Of a stretch of 64,000 nucleotides of DNA, positions 31,117-44,818 are shown in pieces. Each line of letters opens with the position of its first letter. Positions within the stretch are counted from its first letter, which is position 1. The notes beneath the pieces are model-generated. The model was not told the DNA's origin. It was given only the letters and a program-made list of their open reading frames with translations, and ran no database searches. The DNA lies in assembly GCA_951804985.1 (NCBI GenBank), contig OX638136.1:4219852-4283851 (forward strand). Reading direction: 5' to 3'. The translations under genes were made by a program, and so were the position numbers. Source of the stretch: Dryomyza anilis (lineage: Eukaryota; Arthropoda; Insecta; Diptera; Dryomyzidae).

Positions 31117-34100
31117 GTATTTTGTTGAGAGCAGATACTAAAATTGGTAATTTTGTAATTTTATATTTCTGGATATTAATACGAATTTGTTTCTTTAAAT
31201 GTTTTAAGAGTTCTTGTAGCGAAATTGTCATCCTCGGAAATCATTTTTAATTATACATTAATGTTTGATGTTGTTTTTTTATATTTCACTTGTTGTAAAA
31301 ATATATGAATATTTGAAATTCTTAGTGTTTTTAATTTTCATCTGCTCTTTTAAGAAATTATGTTCTTTGTCAGCATAATGTGTGAAACATTGTTGATTTA
31401 GTACAATTATGATAACTTTATTGATGTGTCAAATTTACAACTGAATAAGTGTATATGGAATAGCTCCTTAAACTTATTTACAAAATATTAGCGTGTTCCT
31501 TGAGTGCTAAAATTGTTATCTTTTAATTATATGTACGTAAAGATGTAAAATGTTGTTGCTTCTTTATAGTAAAATAGTCACAACTTTGCTGATTTGTCGA
31601 ACTTCCACATCCATGTTTATAGTGAGCTCCTTTCTTTTATTTAAACATGTTTTTTGATGTACAATTGTTGTTGTCCGCGCCATGACTCTCACATGTTTCT
31701 TTGTCATTCTTCTCTTGTACTTCATAACATAATATTACCATTTCAGACCTTTACCCAACAAAATTAAACGATCTTCTTTGACAATTAAAATTTAAGCTTA
31801 GTGTCTTCTGCGTCGAATTTTATTGTTTTGTTGACTGCTAGTTCTTCTTCTTCTTCGTGCATATTTTATTTCTTTGTCGTGGTTGAAATGCATTTCCAGA
31901 ACCAGGATTATTATTAAAAATACTTATTACTTTGTATTGTTTACTATAACTTTATAAATAATTTATATTTCACATCATTTTTACTTTCATATTCATAATC
32001 TTCGTTTATATTACCTTACATCATAGTATTAAATTTATATTTTAATTGTATATTTATATCGAACATTTTACTTATGCCACTGTGTACATATTTTATTTAA
32101 CTTTAAAATCTTTAATTTTTTTCTTAATATATAGAACTTCTTTTATTTATAATTTCATTAGCACATGAATCAATGCTAATTATTTTCAAAAATACTTAGC
32201 TATTTATTCATGCACTAATTTATGAATTTAATCATTATTGCCAATTTTCAATTATGGTAAGCGCGCGCGATTTATGTATAACTACTTTTGTACATTTAAT
32301 AGGTACATATATATTTTCATTACCGTGTAATGATCACATTTAAAACTTTTGTTAATTTTGTTAGATTGTGTATTGTATTTTTTCTTATCATTCAATAATT
32401 GTTCAAATTTTTACGCTGCATTAACATATCTCGTATCATTTTCGGTACATTAGGGCAGTGGTTCCTAGATGCAAAACGCTGAATTGCATTTTATCGCTTA
32501 TAACATTAGCTCCTCACTTCTATCTGTGATCCACTTTAGTGTGTGCTACGCTAACATCTATCTGTACTTCAAGTGCAATGATCTTTCTATTGTCTGTTTC
32601 CATTGGAAATGCTCTTTACAATGAAATTGGAGTACTGACCTATCTCAATTATAGTGACAATGTATATTTTATTGCTATGGCAATTTCGTACTGAATTCTT
32701 GTTTATGAAATATCTAATATAATCTTCTTTATACTTTATTCCTTTCTCATTTAATACATGATCTAATGCTAGCCATCTTCTAAAATTAATACATAGCTAT
32801 TTCCTCATGTACTAATTTAGATTTTAAAAACATATTTTCTAAAAAAAATATTTACGCGTACTTTATTTACGTTGTTTGCAATATTATGCATTGCGTTTAA
32901 TGATCATTATGAACTGTTGGTTCAGTTATTTATTTCGTTGTTTTTGTTCGTTCGATTGTGTATAACTTAAGAGTTATATGTTTTTAATAAGTTATTATGG
33001 AATTTTATTCCTTTTCCCTTGATACAGATCACTGTTGTCACAGGACTTATTATCGAAAGAAATTCATAGGGTCCTACCCAGATTGGTGAAAATTTGTTAT
33101 TCCTATTCTGGTTTTTTAATAAAACTTTATCGCCTTCCTTAAAAACTACCGTATTTAATGTATTATCGTAACTTCGTTTAGATCTTTCCTAAGATTTTTC
33201 TTGATTTTGTGTACGTGTACGCTGTATTTGGTATTTTAATACCTAATTGTAATCTTCACTGTTATAAATTGGTGAACATTTTTGTTTTAGGTTAGTTGGC
33301 ATGTCAAATTCAAATCTGTATAAAGTACGACAAGGCGTTTGCCCTGTTGACATATGCACTGTGTTATTGTGCACATGCATTGCCGAATTTAACCATTGAT
33401 CTCAGTTGGATCCATCCTCTTTTGCAAAACATCTTAAATACTCCGCTAAAGGTCTGTGTCTGAAAATAATTTTGACACAAAGTTTGAACCATTATCTGTA
33501 ATTAAAATTTTCGGAATATTATAACGCGTGATAATTTTTTTGAAAAATCGTCTTGAAAAGTTAAAATATATTTATTTCCTGACACTGTTTCAGGTAAAAT
33601 TCCTACCAAGTCCATATAAACCTTATCGAATGGACGTGTAGGCGTATCTGTCAAAAGCATTGGCATTTTTGTTAACTTTGAACTTTTGTTCATTTAGGAC
33701 AGTTTCTAACATATTCTTTTATTTCTTTCTGTATTCCCCTCCATTTAAATTGTTTCTTAATCCTAAAGTATGTTTTAAGTGTGTCATGATGGCCTCCTAT
33801 TGCTGAATCATGAAAATCGGTTTTAATTTCAACTGGCTCAGTTAATATTTGAGCTGACTTCGTTTCATTATTTGTATCTATTATTTTTTCATCTACGACT
33901 GGTGTACTGATTTGTGGTTTTATTTTGGTGATTTGCTGATCTAAATATTTTGTGTAGTTTTGGATCGTGTTTGTACTGCTGTAATATCTGTATATATGAT
34001 ATCTATATATGGAATTCTGCTTAAAGCATCCGCATTTAAATTCTTTTTGCCTGGTTTGTAAATTATTTCAAAATCATATTCCGATAATTTGTGTCGGAAA

Positions 34101-35313
34101 CGCGCAAGGCGGGATGTCTGATCTTTTAAATTTGCAATACCTTTTAGAGGCTGATGATCTGTAAAAATTTTGAATGGTCGCCCTAATATGTATGCTCTAA
34201 AATTCTTTGTTGCCCAAACAATTGCTAAAAATTCCTTTTCAATGGTAGAATATCGTTTTTCTGCTCCATTTAAAGTTCTACTTGCAAACGCGATCGGTCG
34301 GTCGCTTCCTAATTCACCTTGAGATAGGACTGCACCTACTGCTTCGTTACTTGCGTCTGTTGTTAGTAAAAAAGTTTTTGTAAAATCTGGATATGGCTAA
34401 TATTGGAGGTGAAATTATTGATTCTTTCAATTTAATAAATGAATTTTGACAATCGTCCGTCCATTTAAATTTAACGTCCTTTTTAAGTAAATTATTAATT
34501 GGTAAAGATAACCTTGCCATATTGCTTATGAACTTTCTGTAATAATTAATTAATCCCAAGAATGTTTGTACTTCTTTTCTGTTTCTTGGTACTGGAATAT
34601 TTTTTACGCATTCGACCTTAGCGGGGTCTGGCAGCGAACCAAGTTCTGAACATTTATGCCCTAAATATACAACTTCACGACGTAAAAACTGACATTTTTC
34701 GATATTTAATTTTAAATTATGGTCTCTTAGTTTCTGTAATACTTTACTTAATCTGTGTTCATGTTCGCTTATATTTTTTCCATACACAACTTATCATCAA
34801 GATATACAAAACAATCGATACCCTGTAACCCTGTTAAGATGTGATTCATTATTCTCTGGAAAGTTGCTGGTGCCCCTGTTAAACCAAAAGGCATCCTATT
34901 GAATTCAAAATGTCCAAGTCCTGTACTGAAGGCAGTTTTTTCTTTATCACCTTCTTCTATTTTATATTTAGCCACTTTCTAAATCTAAAGTTGAAAAATA
35001 CCGACTGTGACCTAATTGATCTAATATTTCATCTATTCGCGGAATAGGAAATACTTGTTTTACGTTTACGTCATTTAATTTACGGAAATCTATGACAAGT
35101 CTCCATTTTTTATAACCGTCTTTGTCGCTCCTCTTCGGTACCAATAGTAATAGTGAATTCCAGGGTGATATGATTGGCGATATAATGCCAGCATCTAACA
35201 TTTTGTTAACCTGTCTATTAATTTCCTCTCTATGTGTGTGTGGAAGTTTGTATTGCTTTTGGTTAATTGGTGGTTTATTCCATTGTGTTGTTATGTCGTG
35301 TTTAAGTATCGGC
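31117..35313 (-). repeat. Array unit 1 (distal edge)
   Basis: The tail part 31117-32966 is noncoding. The unit retains the complete RNase H head that units 2-4 have lost, like unit 5. It has a private deletion of about 75 bases in the integrase core and a 7-base loss near 33690. It adjoins the unique 3' tail of the element. Confidence 0.9.
32967..35312 (-). pseudogene. pol: pol of unit 1 (RT, RNase H, integrase)
   Basis: Minus strand, from RT to integrase. RT begins TPILKHDITTQWNKPP and has [23 protein letters not shown] then a stop (near 34976), [12 protein letters not shown] and the active site YLDD, followed at once by a one-base frameshift. The connection [14 protein letters not shown] leads to RNase H, then integrase with CPKCQMNK (damaged), KVYMDLVGILPE and ITDNGSNFVS. 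A 75-base deletion removes codons between the first two integrase Asp residues. The C-terminus ends at 32967. Confidence 0.88.
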
Positions 35314-38300
35314 GTATTTTGTTGAGAGCAGATACTAAAATTGGTAATTTTGTAATTTTATATTTCTGGATATTAATACGAATTTGTCTTCTTTAAATGT
35401 TTTAAGAGTTCTTGTAGCGAAATTTTCATCTTCGGAAATCATTTTTAATTACACATTAATGTTGTTGTTTGATGTTGTTTTTTTATATTTCACTTGTTGT
35501 AAAAATATATGAATATTTGAAAATTCTTAGTGTTTTTAATTTTCATCTGCTCTTTTAAAAAATTATGTTCTATGTCAGCATAATGTGTGAAACGTTGTTG
35601 ATTTAGTACAATTATGATAACTTTATTGATGTGTCAAATTTCTTTTTCCATAAGGTTTGCATTGACAACTGAATAAGTGTATATGGAATAGCTCCTTAAA
35701 CTTATTTACAAAATATTAGAGTGTTCCTTGAGTGATAAACTTGTTATCTTTTAATTCTATGTACCTAAAGATGTAAAATGTTGTTGCTTATTTATAGTAA
35801 AATAGTCACAACTTTGCTGATTTGTCGAACTTCTACATCCATGTTTATAGTGAGCTCCTTTCTTTTAATTAAACATGTTATTGATGTAGAATTGTTGTTG
35901 TCCGCGTCATGACTCTCACATGTTTCTTTATAATTCTTCTCTTGTACTTCATTACATAATATTACCATTTCAGGCCTTTACCCAACAAAATTAAACGATA
36001 TTCTTTGACAATTAAAATTTAAACTTAGTGTCTTCTGCGTCGAATTTTATTGTTTGGTTGACTGCTAGTTCTTCTTCTTCGTGCATGTTTTATTTCTTTG
36101 TCGTGGTTGAAATGCATTTCCAGAGCCAGGATTATTATTAAAAATACTTATTACTTTGTATTGTTTACTATAACTTTATAAATAATTTATATTTAACATC
36201 ATTTTTACTTTCAGTATTCATAATCTTTGTTTATATTACCTTACATCATAGTATTAAATTTATATTTTAATTGTATATTTATATCGAACATTTTACTTAT
36301 GCCACTGTGTACATATTTTATTTAACTTTAAAATCTTTAATTTTTTTCTTAATATATAGAACTTCTTTTATTTATAATTTCATTAGCACATGAATCAATG
36401 CTAATTATTTTCAAAAATACTTAGCTATTTATTCATGCACTAATTTATGAATTTAATCATTATTGCCAATTTTCAATAATGGTAAGCGCGCGCGATTTAT
36501 GTATAACTACTTTTGTACATTCAATAGGTACATATATATTTTCATTACCGTGTATTGATCACATTTAAAACGTTTGTTAATTTTGTTAGATTGTGTATTG
36601 TATTTTTTCTTATCATTCAATAATTGTTCAAATTTTTACGCTGCATTAACATATCTCGTTTCATTTTCGGTACATTAGTGCAGTGGTTCCTAGATGCAAA
36701 ACGCTGAATTGCATTTTATCGCTTATAACATTAGCTCCTCACTTCTATCTGTGATCCACTTTAGTGTGTGCTACGCTAACATCTATCTGTACTTCAAGTG
36801 CAATGATCTTTCTATTGTCTGTTTCCATTGGAAATGCTCTTTACAATGAAATTGGAGTACTGACCTATCTCAATTATAGTGACAATGTATATTTTATTGC
36901 TATGGCAATTTCGTACTGAATTCTTGTTTATGAAATATCTAATATAATCTTCTTTATACTTTATTCCTTCCTCATTTAATACATGATCTAATGCTAGCCA
37001 TCTTCTAAAATTAATACATAGCTATTTCCTCATGTACTAATTTAGATTTTAAAAACATATTTTCTAAAAAAAAATATTTACGCGTACTTTATTTACGTTG
37101 TTTCCAATATTATGAATTGCGTTTAATGATCATTATGAACTGTTGGTTCAGTTATTTATTTCGTTGTTTTTGTTCGTTCGATTGTGTATAACTTAAGAGT
37201 TATATGTTTTTAATAAGTTATTATGGAATTTTATTCCTTTTCCCTTGATCCAGATCACTGTTGTCACAGGACTTATTATCGAAAGAAATTCATAGGGTCC
37301 TACCCAGATTGGTGAAAATTTGTTTTTCCTATTCTGGTTTTTTAATAAAACTTTATCGCCTTCCTTAAAAACTACCGTATTTAATGTATTATCGTAACTT
37401 CGTTTAGATCTTTCCTAAGCTTTTTCTTGATTTTGTGTACGTGTACGCTGTATTTGGTATTTTAATACCTAATTGTAATCTTCACTGTTATAAATTGGTG
37501 AACATTTTTGTTTTAGGTTAGAAGGCATGTCAAATTCAAATCTGTATAAAGTACGACAAGGCGTTTGCCCTGTTGACATATGTACTGAGTTATTGTGCAC
37601 ATGCATTGCCGAATTCAACCATTGATCTCAGTTGGATCCATCCTCTTTTGCAAAACATCTTAAATACTCCGCTAAAGGTCTGTGTCTGAAAATAATTTTG
37701 ACACAAAGTTTGAACCATTATCTGTAATTAAAATTTTCAGATTATAACGCGTGATAATTTCCTCGTAAAAAGCTTTGGCTACTGTGCTTGCTTCCGCATC
37801 TGGGATAGCTAAGCAGCACATGTATTTTGAAAAATCGTCTTGAAAAGTTAAAATATATTTATTTCCTGACACTGTTTCAGGTAAAATTCCTACCAAGTCC
37901 ATATAAACCTTATCGAATGGACGTGTAGGCGTATCTGTCAAAAGCATTGGCATTTTTGTTAACTTTGAACTTTTGTTCATTTGGCATTTAGGACAGTTTC
38001 TAACATATTTTTTTATTTCTTTCTGTATTCCCCTCCATTTAAATTGTTTCTTAATCCTAAAGTATGTTTTAAGTGTGTCATGATGGCCTCCTATTGCTGA
38101 ATCATGAAAATCGGTTTTAATTTAATCTGGATCAGTTAATATTTGAGCTGAATTCGTTTCATTATTTGTATCTATTATTGTTTCATCTACGACTGGTGTA
38201 CTGATTTGTGGTTTTATTTTGGTGATTTGCTGATCTAAATATTTTGTGTAGTTTTGGATCGTGTTTGTACGGCTGTAATATCTGTATATATGATATCTAT

Positions 38301-39235
38301 ATATGGAATTCTGCTTAAAGCATCCGCATTTAAATTCTTTTTGCCTGGTTTGTAAATTATTTCAAAATTATAATCCGATAATTTGTGTCGGAAACGCGCA
38401 AGGCGGGATGTCTGATCTTTTAAATTTGCAATACCTTTTAGAGGCTGATGATCTGTAAAAATTTTTAATGGTCGCCCTAATATGTATGCTCTAAAATTCT
38501 TTGTTGCCCAAACAATTGCTAAAAATTCCTTTTCAATGGTAGAAAATCGTTTTTCTACTTGCAATATTGGAGGTGAAATTTTTGATTCTTTCAATTTAAT
38601 AAATGAATTTTGACAATCGTCCGTCCATTTAAATTTAACGTCCTTTTAAGTAAATTATTAATTGGTAAAGATAACCTTGCCATATTGCTTATGAACTTTC
38701 TGTAATAATTAATTAATCCCAAGATATACAAAGCAATCGATACCCTGTAACCCTGTTAAGATGTGATTCATTATTCTCTGGAAAGTTGCTGGTGCCCCTG
38801 TTAAACCAAAAGGCATCCTATTGAATTCAAAATGTCCAAGTCCTGTACTGAAGGCAGTTTTTTCTGTATCACCTTCTTCTATTTTATATTTAGCCACTTT
38901 CTAAATCTAAAGTTGAAAAATACCGACTGTGACCTAATTGATCTAATATTTCATCTATTCGCGGAATAGGAAATACTTGTTTTACGTTTACGTCATTTAA
39001 TTTACGGAAATCTATGACAAGTCTCCATTTTTTATAACCGTTTTTGTCGCTCCTCTTCGGTACCAATAGTAATGGTGAATTCCAGGGTGATATGATTGGC
39101 GATATAATGCCAGCATCTAACATTTTGTTAACCTGTCTATTAATTTCCTCTCTATGTGTGTGTGGAAGTTTGTATTGCTTTTGGTTAATTGGTGGTTTAT
39201 TCCATTGTGTTGTTATGTCGTGTTTAAGTATCGGC
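35314..39235 (-). repeat. Array unit 2
   Basis: Shares with units 3 and 4 the loss of about 150 bases at the head of RNase H and the 3-base loss before KILITDNG in integrase. It has a private deletion of about 265 bases just after the RT active site (near 38720). Confidence 0.9.
37193..39235 (-). pseudogene. pol: pol of unit 2
   Basis: RT reads PWNSPLLLVPKRS and LESG-stop as in unit 1, then [12 protein letters not shown] and FVYLG, where the private deletion removes the active-site Asp pair and the following connection start. RNase H begins only at [20 protein letters not shown], without the first catalytic Asp. Integrase has both KVYMDLVGILPE and ITDNGSNFVS in one frame (37672-37980). Confidence 0.88.
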
Positions 39236-39455
39236 GTATTTTGTTGAGAGCAGATACTAAAATTGGTAATTTTTTAATTTTATATTTCTGGATATTAATA
39301 CGAATTTGTCTTCTTTAAATGTTTTAAGAGTTCTTGTAGCGAAATTGTCATCTTCGGAAATCATTTTTAATTACACATTAATGTGGTTGTTTGATGTTGT
39401 TTTTTTATATTTCACTTGTTGTAAAAATATATGAATATTTGAAATTCTTAGTGTT

Positions 39456-40139
39456 TATACCCTGCACTAAGAGTGAAAGGGTATATTCAGTTTGGTACGC
39501 CGTTTGTAACACCCAGAAGGAAGCATCTCCGGTATGGAAAAGTATATATATTCTTGATCAGCATGACCTCCTGAGTCGATTTAGCGATGTCCGTCTGTCC
39601 GTCTGTCTGTCCGTCTGTCTGTCTGTCCGTCTGTCTGTTGAAATCCCTAAGACTTTTAAAATAGAAGAGCTAGATAAATGAAACTTATAACTTAGATTAC
39701 TAATATACCTACGCTGTATGTGCGTAGGTATGTTCAAATACCTCATATAAAATGTTCATATAAAGATCAATTTTTATGTATACGTGCTTAGGTAAACTTT
39801 TTTGGTCAAATATATATTGATATCATGCTCAAATACATTATAATAATGTTTTCCGGCAAAAAGACTTGTGGTTCACAAAAAAAAAAATCGAAATTCGGTA
39901 CACCTACACATTTGTAAATATGGGTATCAAATGAATGGAAATTCTTCAGCGATTAAATGTTTGTAGTTATTTTCAGGATTCGTATACCCTGGTGACCTAT
40001 ATATCACTTTGAATGGTAACCACACATATGTGTAGGGTATTTATAGTCGGCTTAGACCGACTATAATTTTGATAATCCTAACTATCAGAATTACACCTAC
40101 TTTAAAATTTCCCATGTGATCTAACCTTCCCAATTGGTT
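39456..40139 (+). mobile_element. INE-1-like Helitron in unit 3
   Basis: 684 bp, starting TATACCCTGCACTAAGAGTG, with a (GTCCGTCTGTCT)n tract at 39588-39639, hairpin AGTCGGCTTAGACCGACT near 40046 and end CTAACCTTCCCAATTGG. It is inserted in the noncoding tail; the empty site is visible in units 2 and 5. The short open frames on both strands are chance readings of the repeat. Confidence 0.85.
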
Positions 40140-41768
40140 TTAATTTTCATCTGCTCTTTTAAGAAATTATGTTCTTTGTCAGCATAATGTGTGAAACATT
40201 GTTGATTTAGTACAATTATGATAACTTTATTGATGTGTCAAATTTCTTTTTCCATAAGGTTTGCATTGACAACTGAATAAGTGTATATGGAATAGCTACT
40301 TAAACTTATTGCTAAAATTGTTATCTTTTAATTATATGTACGTAAAGATGTAAAATGTTGTTGCTTCTTTATAGTAAAATAGTCACAACTTTGCTGATTT
40401 GTCGAACTTCCACATCCATGTTTATAGTGAGCTCCTTTCTTTTAATTAAACATGTTATTGATGTACAATTGTTGTTGTCCGCGCCATGACTCTCACATGT
40501 TTCTTTATAATTCTTCTCTTGTACTTCATTACATAATATTACCATTTCAGGCCTTTACCCAACAAAATTAAACGATCTTCTTTGACAATTAAAATTTAAA
40601 TTTAGTGTCTTCTGCGTCGAATTTTATTGTTTGGTTGACTGCTAGTTCTTCTTCTTCGTGCATGTTTTATTTCTTTGTCGTGGTTGAAATGCATTTCCAG
40701 AGCCAGGATTATTATTAAAAATACTTATTACTTTGTATTGTTTACTATAACTTTATAAATAATTTATATTTAACATCATTTTTACTTTCAGTATTCATAA
40801 TCTTTGTTTATATTACCTTACATCATAGTATTAAATTTATATTTTAATTGTATATTTATATCGAACATTTTACTTATGCCACTGTGTACATATTTTATTT
40901 AACTTTAAAATCTTTATTTTTTTTCTTAATATATAGAACTTCTTTTATTTATAATTTCATTAGCACATGAATCAATGCTAATTATTTTCAAAAATACTTA
41001 GCTATTTATTCATGCACTAATTTATGAATTTAATCATTATTGCCAATTTTCAATAATGGTAAGCGCGCGCGATTTATGTATAACTACTTTTGTACATTCA
41101 ATAGGTACATATATATTTTCATTACCGTGTATTGATCACATTTAAAACGTTTGTTAATTTTGTTAGATTGTGTATTGTATTTTTTCTTATCATTCAATAA
41201 TTGTTCAAATTTTTACGCTGCATTAACATATCTCGTTTCATTTTCGGTACATTAGTGCAGTGGTTCCTAGATGCAAAAAGCTGAATTGCATTATATCGCT
41301 TATAACATTAGCTCCTCACTTCTATCTGTGATCCACTTTAGTGTGTGCTACGCTAACATCTATCTGTACTTCAAGTGCAATGATCTTTCTATTGTCTGTT
41401 TCCATTGGAAATGCTCTTTACAATGAAATTGGAGTACTGACCTATCTCAATTATAGTGACAATGTATATTTTATTGCTATGGCAATTTCGTACTGAATAC
41501 TTGTTTATGAAATATCTAATATAATCTTCTTTATACTTTATTCCTTTCTCATTTAATACATGATCTAATGCTAGCCATCTTCTAAAATTAATACATAGCT
41601 ATTTCCTCATGTACTAATTTAGATTTTAAAAACATATTTTCTAAAAAAAATATTTACGCGTACTTTATTTACGTTGTTTGCAATATTATGCATTGCGTTT
41701 AATGATCATTATGAACTGTTGGTTCAGTTATTTATTTCGTTGTTTTTGTTCGTTCGATTGTGTATAAC

Positions 41769-43912
41769 TTAAGAGTTATATGTTTTTAATAAGTTATTAT
41801 GGAATTTTATTCCTTTTCCCTTGATACAGATCACTGTTGTCACAGGACTTATTATCGAAAGAAATTCATAGGGTCCTACCCAGATTGGTGAAAATTTGTT
41901 TTTCCTATTCTGGTTTTTTAATAAAACTTTATCGCCTTCCTTAAAAACTACCGTATTTAATGTATTATCGTAACTTCGTTTAGATCTTTCCTAAGCTTTT
42001 TCTTGATTTTGTGTACGTGTACGCTGTATTTGGTATTTTAATACCTAATTGTAATCTTCACTGTTATAAATTGGTGAACATTTTTGTTTTAGGTTAGAAG
42101 GCAAGTCAAATTCAAATCTGTATAAAGTACGACAAGGCGTTTGCCCTGTTGACATATGCACTGAGTTATTGTGCACATGCATTGCCGAATTCAACCATTG
42201 ATCTCAGTTGGATCCATCCTCTTTTGCAAAACATCTTAAATACTCCGCTAAAGGTCTGTGTCTGAAAATAATTTTGACACAAAGTTTGAACCATTATCTG
42301 TAATTAAAATTTTCATATTATAACGCGTGATAATTTCCTCGTAAAAAGCTTTGGCTACTGTGCTTGCTTCCGCATCTGGGATAGCTAAGCAGCACATGTA
42401 TTTTGAAAAATCGTCTTGAAAAGTTAAAATATATTTATTTCCTGACACTGTTTCAGGTAAAATTCCTACCAAGTCCATATAAACCTTATCGAATGGACGT
42501 GTAGGCGTATCTGTCAAAAGCATTGGCATTTTTGTTAACTTTGAACTTTTGTTCATTTGGCATTTAGGACAGTTTCTAACATATTTTTTTATTTCTTTCT
42601 GTATTCCCCTCCATTTAAATTGTTTCTTAATCCTAAAGTATGTTTTAAGTGTGTCATGATGGCCTCCTATTGCTGAATCATGAAAATCGGTTTTAATTTC
42701 ATCTGGATCAGTTAATATTTGAGCTGAATTCGTTTCATTATTTGTATCTATTATTGTTTCATCTACGACTGGTGTACTGATTTGTGGTTTTATTTTGGTG
42801 ATTTGCTGATCTAAATATTTTGTGTAGTTTTGGATCGTGTTTGTACGGCTGTAATATCTGTATATATGATATCTATATATGGAATTCTGCTTAAAGCATC
42901 CGCATTTAAATTCTTTTTGCCTGGTTTGTAAATTATTTCAAAATTATAATCCGATAATTTGTGTCGGAAACGCGCAAGGCGGGATGTCTGATCTTTTAAA
43001 TTTGCAATACCTTTTAGAGGCTGATGATCTGTAAAAATTTTTAATGGTCGCCCTAATATGTATGCTCTAAAATTCTTTGTTGCCCAAACAATTGCTAAAA
43101 ATTCCTTTTCAATGGTAGAATATCGTTTTTCTACTTGCAATATTGGAGGTGAAATTATTGATTCTTTCAATTTAATAAATGAATTTTGACAATCGTCCGT
43201 CCATTTAAATTTAACGTCCTTTTAAGTAATTATTAATTGGTAAAGATAACCTTGCCATATTGCTTATGAACTTTCTGTAATAATTAATTAATCCCAAGAA
43301 TGCTTGTACTTCTTTTCTGTTTCTTGGTACTGGAATATTTTTTACGCATTCGACCTTAGCGGGGTCTGGCAGCGAACCAAGTTCTGAACATTTATGCCCT
43401 AAATATACAACTTCACGACGTAAAAACTGACATTTTTCGGTATTTAATTTTAAATTATGTTCTCTTAGTTTCTGTAATACTTTACTTAATCTGTGTTCAT
43501 GTTCGCTAATATTTTTTCCATACACAACTTATCATCAAGATATACAAAACAATCGATACCCTGTAACCCTGTTAAGATGTGATTCATTATTCTCTGGAAA
43601 GTTGCTGGTGCCCCTGTTAAACCAAAAGGCATCCTATTGAATTCAAAATGTCCAAGTCCTGTACTGAAGGCAGTTTTTTCTTTATCACCTTCTTCTATTT
43701 TATATTTAGCCACTATCTAAATCTAAAGTTGAAAAATACCGACTGTGACCTAATTGATCTAATATTTCATCTATTCGCGGAATAGGAAATACTTGTTTTA
43801 CGTTTACGTCATTTAATTTACGGAAATCTATGACAAGTCTCCATTTTTTATAACCGTCTTTGTTAATTGGTGGTTTATTCCATTGTGTTGTTATGTCGTG
43901 TTTAAGTATCGG
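41769..43912 (-). pseudogene. pol: pol of unit 3
   Basis: The RT N-terminus is mostly deleted, joining NKPPIN directly to the DGYKKWRLVIDF region. The YLDD box with the common frameshift, the [14 protein letters not shown] connection, the truncated RNase H ([20 protein letters not shown], 42811-43170) and the integrase core (42248-42556) are present. Inactive. Confidence 0.88.
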
Positions 43913-44133
43913 CGTATTTTGTTGAGAGCAGATACTAAAATTGGTAATTTTTTAATTTTATATTTCTGGATATTAATACGAATTTGTCTTCTTTAAATGT
44001 TTTAAGAGTTCTTGTAGCGAAATTGTCATCTTCGGAAATCATTTTTAATTACACATTAATGTGGTTGTTTGATGTTGTTTTTTTATATTTCACTTGTTGT
44101 AAAAATATATGAATATTTGAAATTCTTAGTGTT

Positions 44134-44818
44134 TATACCCTGCACTAAGAGTGAAAGGGTATATTCAGTTTGGTACGCCGTTTGTAACACCCAGAAGGAA
44201 GCATCTCCGGTATGGAAAAGTATATATATTCTTGATCAGCATGACCTCCTGAGTCGATTTAGCGATGTCCGTCTGTCCGTCTGTCTGTCCGTCTGTCTGT
44301 CTGTCCGTCTGTCTGTTGAAATCCCTAAGACTTTTAAAATAGAAGAGCTAGATAAATGAAACTTATAACTTAGATTACTAATATACCTACGCTGTATGTG
44401 CGTAGGTATGTTCAAATACCTCATATAAAATGTTCATATAAAGATCAATTTTTATGTATACGTGCTTAGGTAAACTTTTTTGGTCAAATATATATTGATA
44501 TCATGCTCAAATACATTATAATAATGTTTTCCGGCAAAAAAGACTTGTGGTTCACAAAAAAAAAAATCGAAATTCGGTACACCTACACATTTGTAAATAT
44601 GGGTATCAAATGAATGGAAATTCTTCAGCGATTAAATGTTTGTAGTTATTTTCAGGATTCGTATACCCTGGTGACCTATATATCACTTTGAATGGTAACC
44701 ACACATATGTGTAGGGTATTTATAGTCGGCTTAGACCGACTATAATTTTGATAATCCTAACTATCAGAATTACACCTACTTTAAAATTTCCCATGTGATC
44801 TAACCTTCCCAATTGGTT
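44134..44818 (+). mobile_element. INE-1-like Helitron in unit 4
   Basis: The same element at the same position as in unit 3, 4678-4679 bases away and differing by about one base. It is a duplicate by tandem copying of the unit, not a second insertion. Confidence 0.88.

Larger units (their letters stand above)
39236..43913 (-). repeat. Array unit 3, with Helitron
   Basis: Nearly identical to unit 4 over its length. It contains the INE-1-like Helitron at 39456-40139. A private deletion of about 200 bases at the N-terminal part of RT lies near 43860. Confidence 0.9.

Noticed and set aside
31117..32966. Search for an env gene downstream of integrase in the array units
   Set aside because: No frame of useful length, signal peptide or membrane anchor is seen in any of the five units.
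39391..39746. Short ORFs on both strands within the Helitron, one with Thr-Asp-Arg repeats
   Set aside because: They read through the GTCTGTCC microsatellite and recur only because the unit is duplicated.
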